This document shows, piece after piece, positions 61,101 through 64,000 of a stretch of 64,000 nt of DNA (the stretch's first letter is position 1; each line of letters opens with the position of its first letter). The translations under genes were made by a program, and so were the position numbers. This stretch comes from Chionis minor. Taxonomy: Eukaryota > Chordata > Aves > Charadriiformes > Chionididae. The DNA lies in NCBI GenBank assembly GCA_013398295.1, contig VZSF01010126.1, positions 124,398-188,397 on the forward strand. The letters run 5' to 3'. Under the pieces are notes generated by a model. It saw only the letters and a list, made by a program, of their open reading frames with translations, had not been told where the DNA came from and ran no database searches.

Positions 61101-64000
61101 CTGCTTAGGCAGTCTCCAGAGGTCCCTTCCGACCTCAGAGACTGTGATTCTGTGATCTATTCTGTGCTGTAAAGCACATGTTCAATCTAATACTTCCTAA
61201 GTCTTTTTTCCTGGTTTCTTTATTGTTTTCCATTGTGAAACTTCCCTTTAAGTGCATGTAGACCAGGCTCAGATGTAAAATATCCAGTAAAACTTCTAGG
61301 ATGGCATTTACGTGCCCTAACTTTAGAAGTCCACAGCAGAGGCATCTGCTGCAGAGCTGGTTGCCCTAGATGCTCCTCACAGTACGTCAACAGATTTTTA
61401 GGGTTATGTTCACAGATGTATTTTTGTTGTTTATTTTAAGAGAAGATGAATAACCCCGTGAAGTGTCTGTTTCTCTCCATCAGCTATAAATGCATTCAAA
61501 AGCAACTACTTCAGATAATTCAAGCTATTGGTATGTTTTGGGTTGTTTCATTGAGTTTTTTCCAGTGTCCTTTTTCCAAAGTTTCAACTACCATTTCTGC
61601 TGGCCATTAGTGTCTGCGCTTCACCCGCTGAAAAAGCCAGGTGAACGGGACACACCATTTTGTTATTAGAATAATGAAATAGCACTGTTATTTTTTATTA
61701 AATTCTCATCTTCTGAAGCTTTGACACCCAGAACCTTTCTGAAATCTCTATTTTTGTGGGCACTCTTTTTTTATTTTTTCATGGGAAAAGTAGACAGGCA
61801 TAATACATTTGTTTACATATTTTGAAAAATAATAAACCTTACCTAATAGCACCGGAATGTATTGCATACATTTATTGTATGTTTGCAGTACTAGATTAAG
61901 TTTAAGTTTCACAGAGCATTGCCACAGTGAATTTCAAACTCCCTTTACTTCGTTTTTATCTGATGTGTATAAACAAATAGTGCACTGCGGGCAAGGTCTG
62001 CAAGAAGTTATCTACAAGAAGCGGTCTGCTATTTTGGTTTTGCAATTTCAGTAAAATTATCGCTGCAGCATTTCGATTAAATATTTGACGAAAAAGTCAA
62101 CTCAAAGCAAGGGCGATATGATCAAGTGCATAACTTAGTTCAGGAAATTGTCACCGTCTGGTTAGAGAGTCCAAGCTCTCCTGCCCAAGCAGAACACAGA
62201 GTCTCTGCTGAAAGGTGATTTCTCGCACGTGTCCAGTAACTGCTGTGCAGCCTGGCACCCGTGGACCTCCGCCTGGTGTGTTTATGGATGGTTAACTTTC
62301 CTGTCAAACAGAAGTATGAGTAGGTGAAGTTAATCACCAGAGGCGTGGAAAGATCATGTCTCTGATTGTGTGATATATGTGAACAGTCTCTGTGAGCACA
62401 GAGGATGACAGGCTTCCTGCTTCGCTATCGTGCGGGCATTTGCGGCCAGTTCAATATCAGCTTTTCCTTCGCGCTGTGTACAGACAGAGTACTGCCTTGT
62501 GAGGCCTGCCGTGGTCTGTGTGAGGAAAACACATTGTGGAATAGCATGGGGATGAAACAATTATGCCTTGATGGCTCCCTGAAAAGTTGCATGAGCTTTG
62601 AATAGCTTTTTAGACCTTTTTGGAATTCTTAAGAAGAAATGTAATTCTCTGCTAAGACAGTTTGATTTGTCTCAAGGATTTTCTTTTTCTTTGTCTGTTT
62701 TCAAAAAACAAAGGGCCTGATCTCAGCAGCAACTTTTCCAGGAATAATCCCTAAATTGTTAACTTTGAAAAGAAAAAAGCTGCCCCAGAATTGCAGGGTG
62801 ATCAAATCCAGCAGCAAGCATTCCACTGAGGAAAAGGTGATAGAAAAATGTCTGTCAGCATTTCAACCTAGGCAGTTTTCTGCTGACCTCCTGACCCTGC
62901 TCATCACTGCTGAATGGCTTCATAATAGGACAGTCCCTCTCAGTGACTAGCTGGGCTTCTTTTATTCAGCCGCAGAGAGATGAACACAGGAGCGCCCGGG
63001 GGCTGTTATACAATACTGCAGGAAGTTCCAAAGAATCCTCATTGCTTTTCTTTCAGGGAGGACTGATGTATATTTTGGAAAACTTAAATGTCTAACTTAA
63101 ATGCACTTGCACCGTCTTTTTATTTGGCAGAGGGAGGGAAATGAAAGGCTTTTCTTATGTACATCTGGAGTTGCCTCTTAACTAGAACAGTTTCCAAATA
63201 AGAGTAAGCCAAGTAAACACCCACTGGAAAAATTATTTTACTGGATTGCTATTCCTAGTGGGTATTTTCATTGGTACTATTTATTTGAGTTGTAGTCACA
63301 TCACTTGTATGGATAAGATTTCGTAATTGCTATTGATTTTTATAAAGAACATTTTTTTGTTATAAAATAGTGTGATATCACCCTTTGAACACCAGCATTT
63401 GGCAGTGAGTGTCAGTCCAAGGGTGGCAATTTCTCTGCTTTGCCTGTAATCTCTGAAGACAAGCGTAGCATTTCCAGTGAGGGGTAATATTGCTTAAAAT
63501 TCAAATTCTTCTAAGTTTCCCTTAATTTGCTTCACTATGTGAATGGTGATAGCAACAAGTCACATCTCCATAAACGCTATTAATTTTTTATCTCCATTTT
63601 CAAATTCCCTGTTGTCTTCCAAAGAGTTCATAGGTACATAAATACTTAGAGAATACAGAGAAAAATTAAGTTGTGCTAGAGCTGCCAAGCAGAAAGGAGA
63701 TGCAACTACTGCCCATGACCTTCTTCCTTCGTGACGGATGTTACATACTTCTGCTCAGTTTTAAATATTAACCTCAAACTGCTCTACCTCAGTCAGCTCT
63801 CCCATCTTTTTTTTTTTTTCCTGTTTCATACTTTGTCTTTGTCTTTTACAATGAACTTTTCTTTTCCTGTGTTTTCACATTATGTTTACACAGCTGCCAT
63901 TATAGCTTCTGTTACTACAGCCATAATGTTACTGATGTAGAAATCTTCCTCAACTACTACTCCATTTATCTAGGATGTAACAGCCAACTTCTGAGGAACA
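58132..64000. other. Right end of window, non-coding
   Basis: Apart from the CR1 scrap at 61010-61160 and A or T runs (60286-60295, 60853-60863, 63809-63820) no exon, RNA gene or mobile element was recognised. Confidence 0.6.
61010..61160 (+). mobile_element. CR1 3'-end fragment, plus strand
   Basis: gaacaggttgcccagagata, then ctccatccttggagattctt and ccagaggtcccttccgacct, ending tgattctgtga. A diverged copy of about 150 bp. Confidence 0.88.

Overview
The window is nuclear DNA from a bird. It carries many CR1 LINE fragments on both strands and avian-type solo LTRs, has large introns, and is AT-rich intergenic sequence elsewhere. Only one active protein-coding gene can be supported: the 5' two thirds of BMX, a Tec-family tyrosine kinase, on the minus strand. 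Thirteen coding exons lie between 22423 (start codon) and 170. All have GT/AG borders and phases that join without a break, giving about 440 residues: PH domain, Btk-type zinc motif, proline-rich motif, SH3-like domain, SH2 domain and the N-lobe of the kinase. The rest of the kinase lies left of position 1. A non-coding first exon must lie right of 22432 but was not found.

Layout. 1-22432 is BMX exons and introns. The introns hold a solo LTR (2095-2590), a short CR1 piece (2911-3007) and a long minus-strand CR1 (about 14786-16747). The intron between 14552 and 21189 also contains a perfect 2389-bp direct duplication (15582-17970 and 17972-20360) separated by one N. This looks like an unmerged contig overlap, not real biology. 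22433-38900 is upstream sequence with CR1 copies, a G-rich degenerate minisatellite (25850-26525), an unassigned minus-strand ORF (31534-31848) and a perfect 28-bp palindrome (34632-34659).

The main discovery is a decayed pirin (PIR) gene on the plus strand, head-to-head with BMX as in mammals. One relic exon (41863-42059) is clear: pirin-like peptide segments appear in order but in different frames, with compensating indels and a destroyed 3' splice site. A second (41077-41156) retains the AHEDFCGH region but has lost its 5' splice site and carries a net 4-nt deletion. A third, weaker candidate lies at 38912-38993. No intact pirin exon was seen, so PIR appears to be a unitary pseudogene in this lineage, unless an intact copy lies elsewhere.

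42060-64000 holds two minus-strand solo LTRs (42693-43339, 49866-50711), CR1 pieces (44175-44912, 61010-61160), simple repeats near 57.4-57.6 kb and a long imperfect hairpin (58060-58131). No further gene could be supported there.

A second point of interest is the domain structure of this BMX. It encodes a proline-rich motif and a nearly full-length SH3-like domain, whereas human BMX is known for a degenerate, incomplete SH3 region. The bird form looks closer to BTK/TEC architecture.
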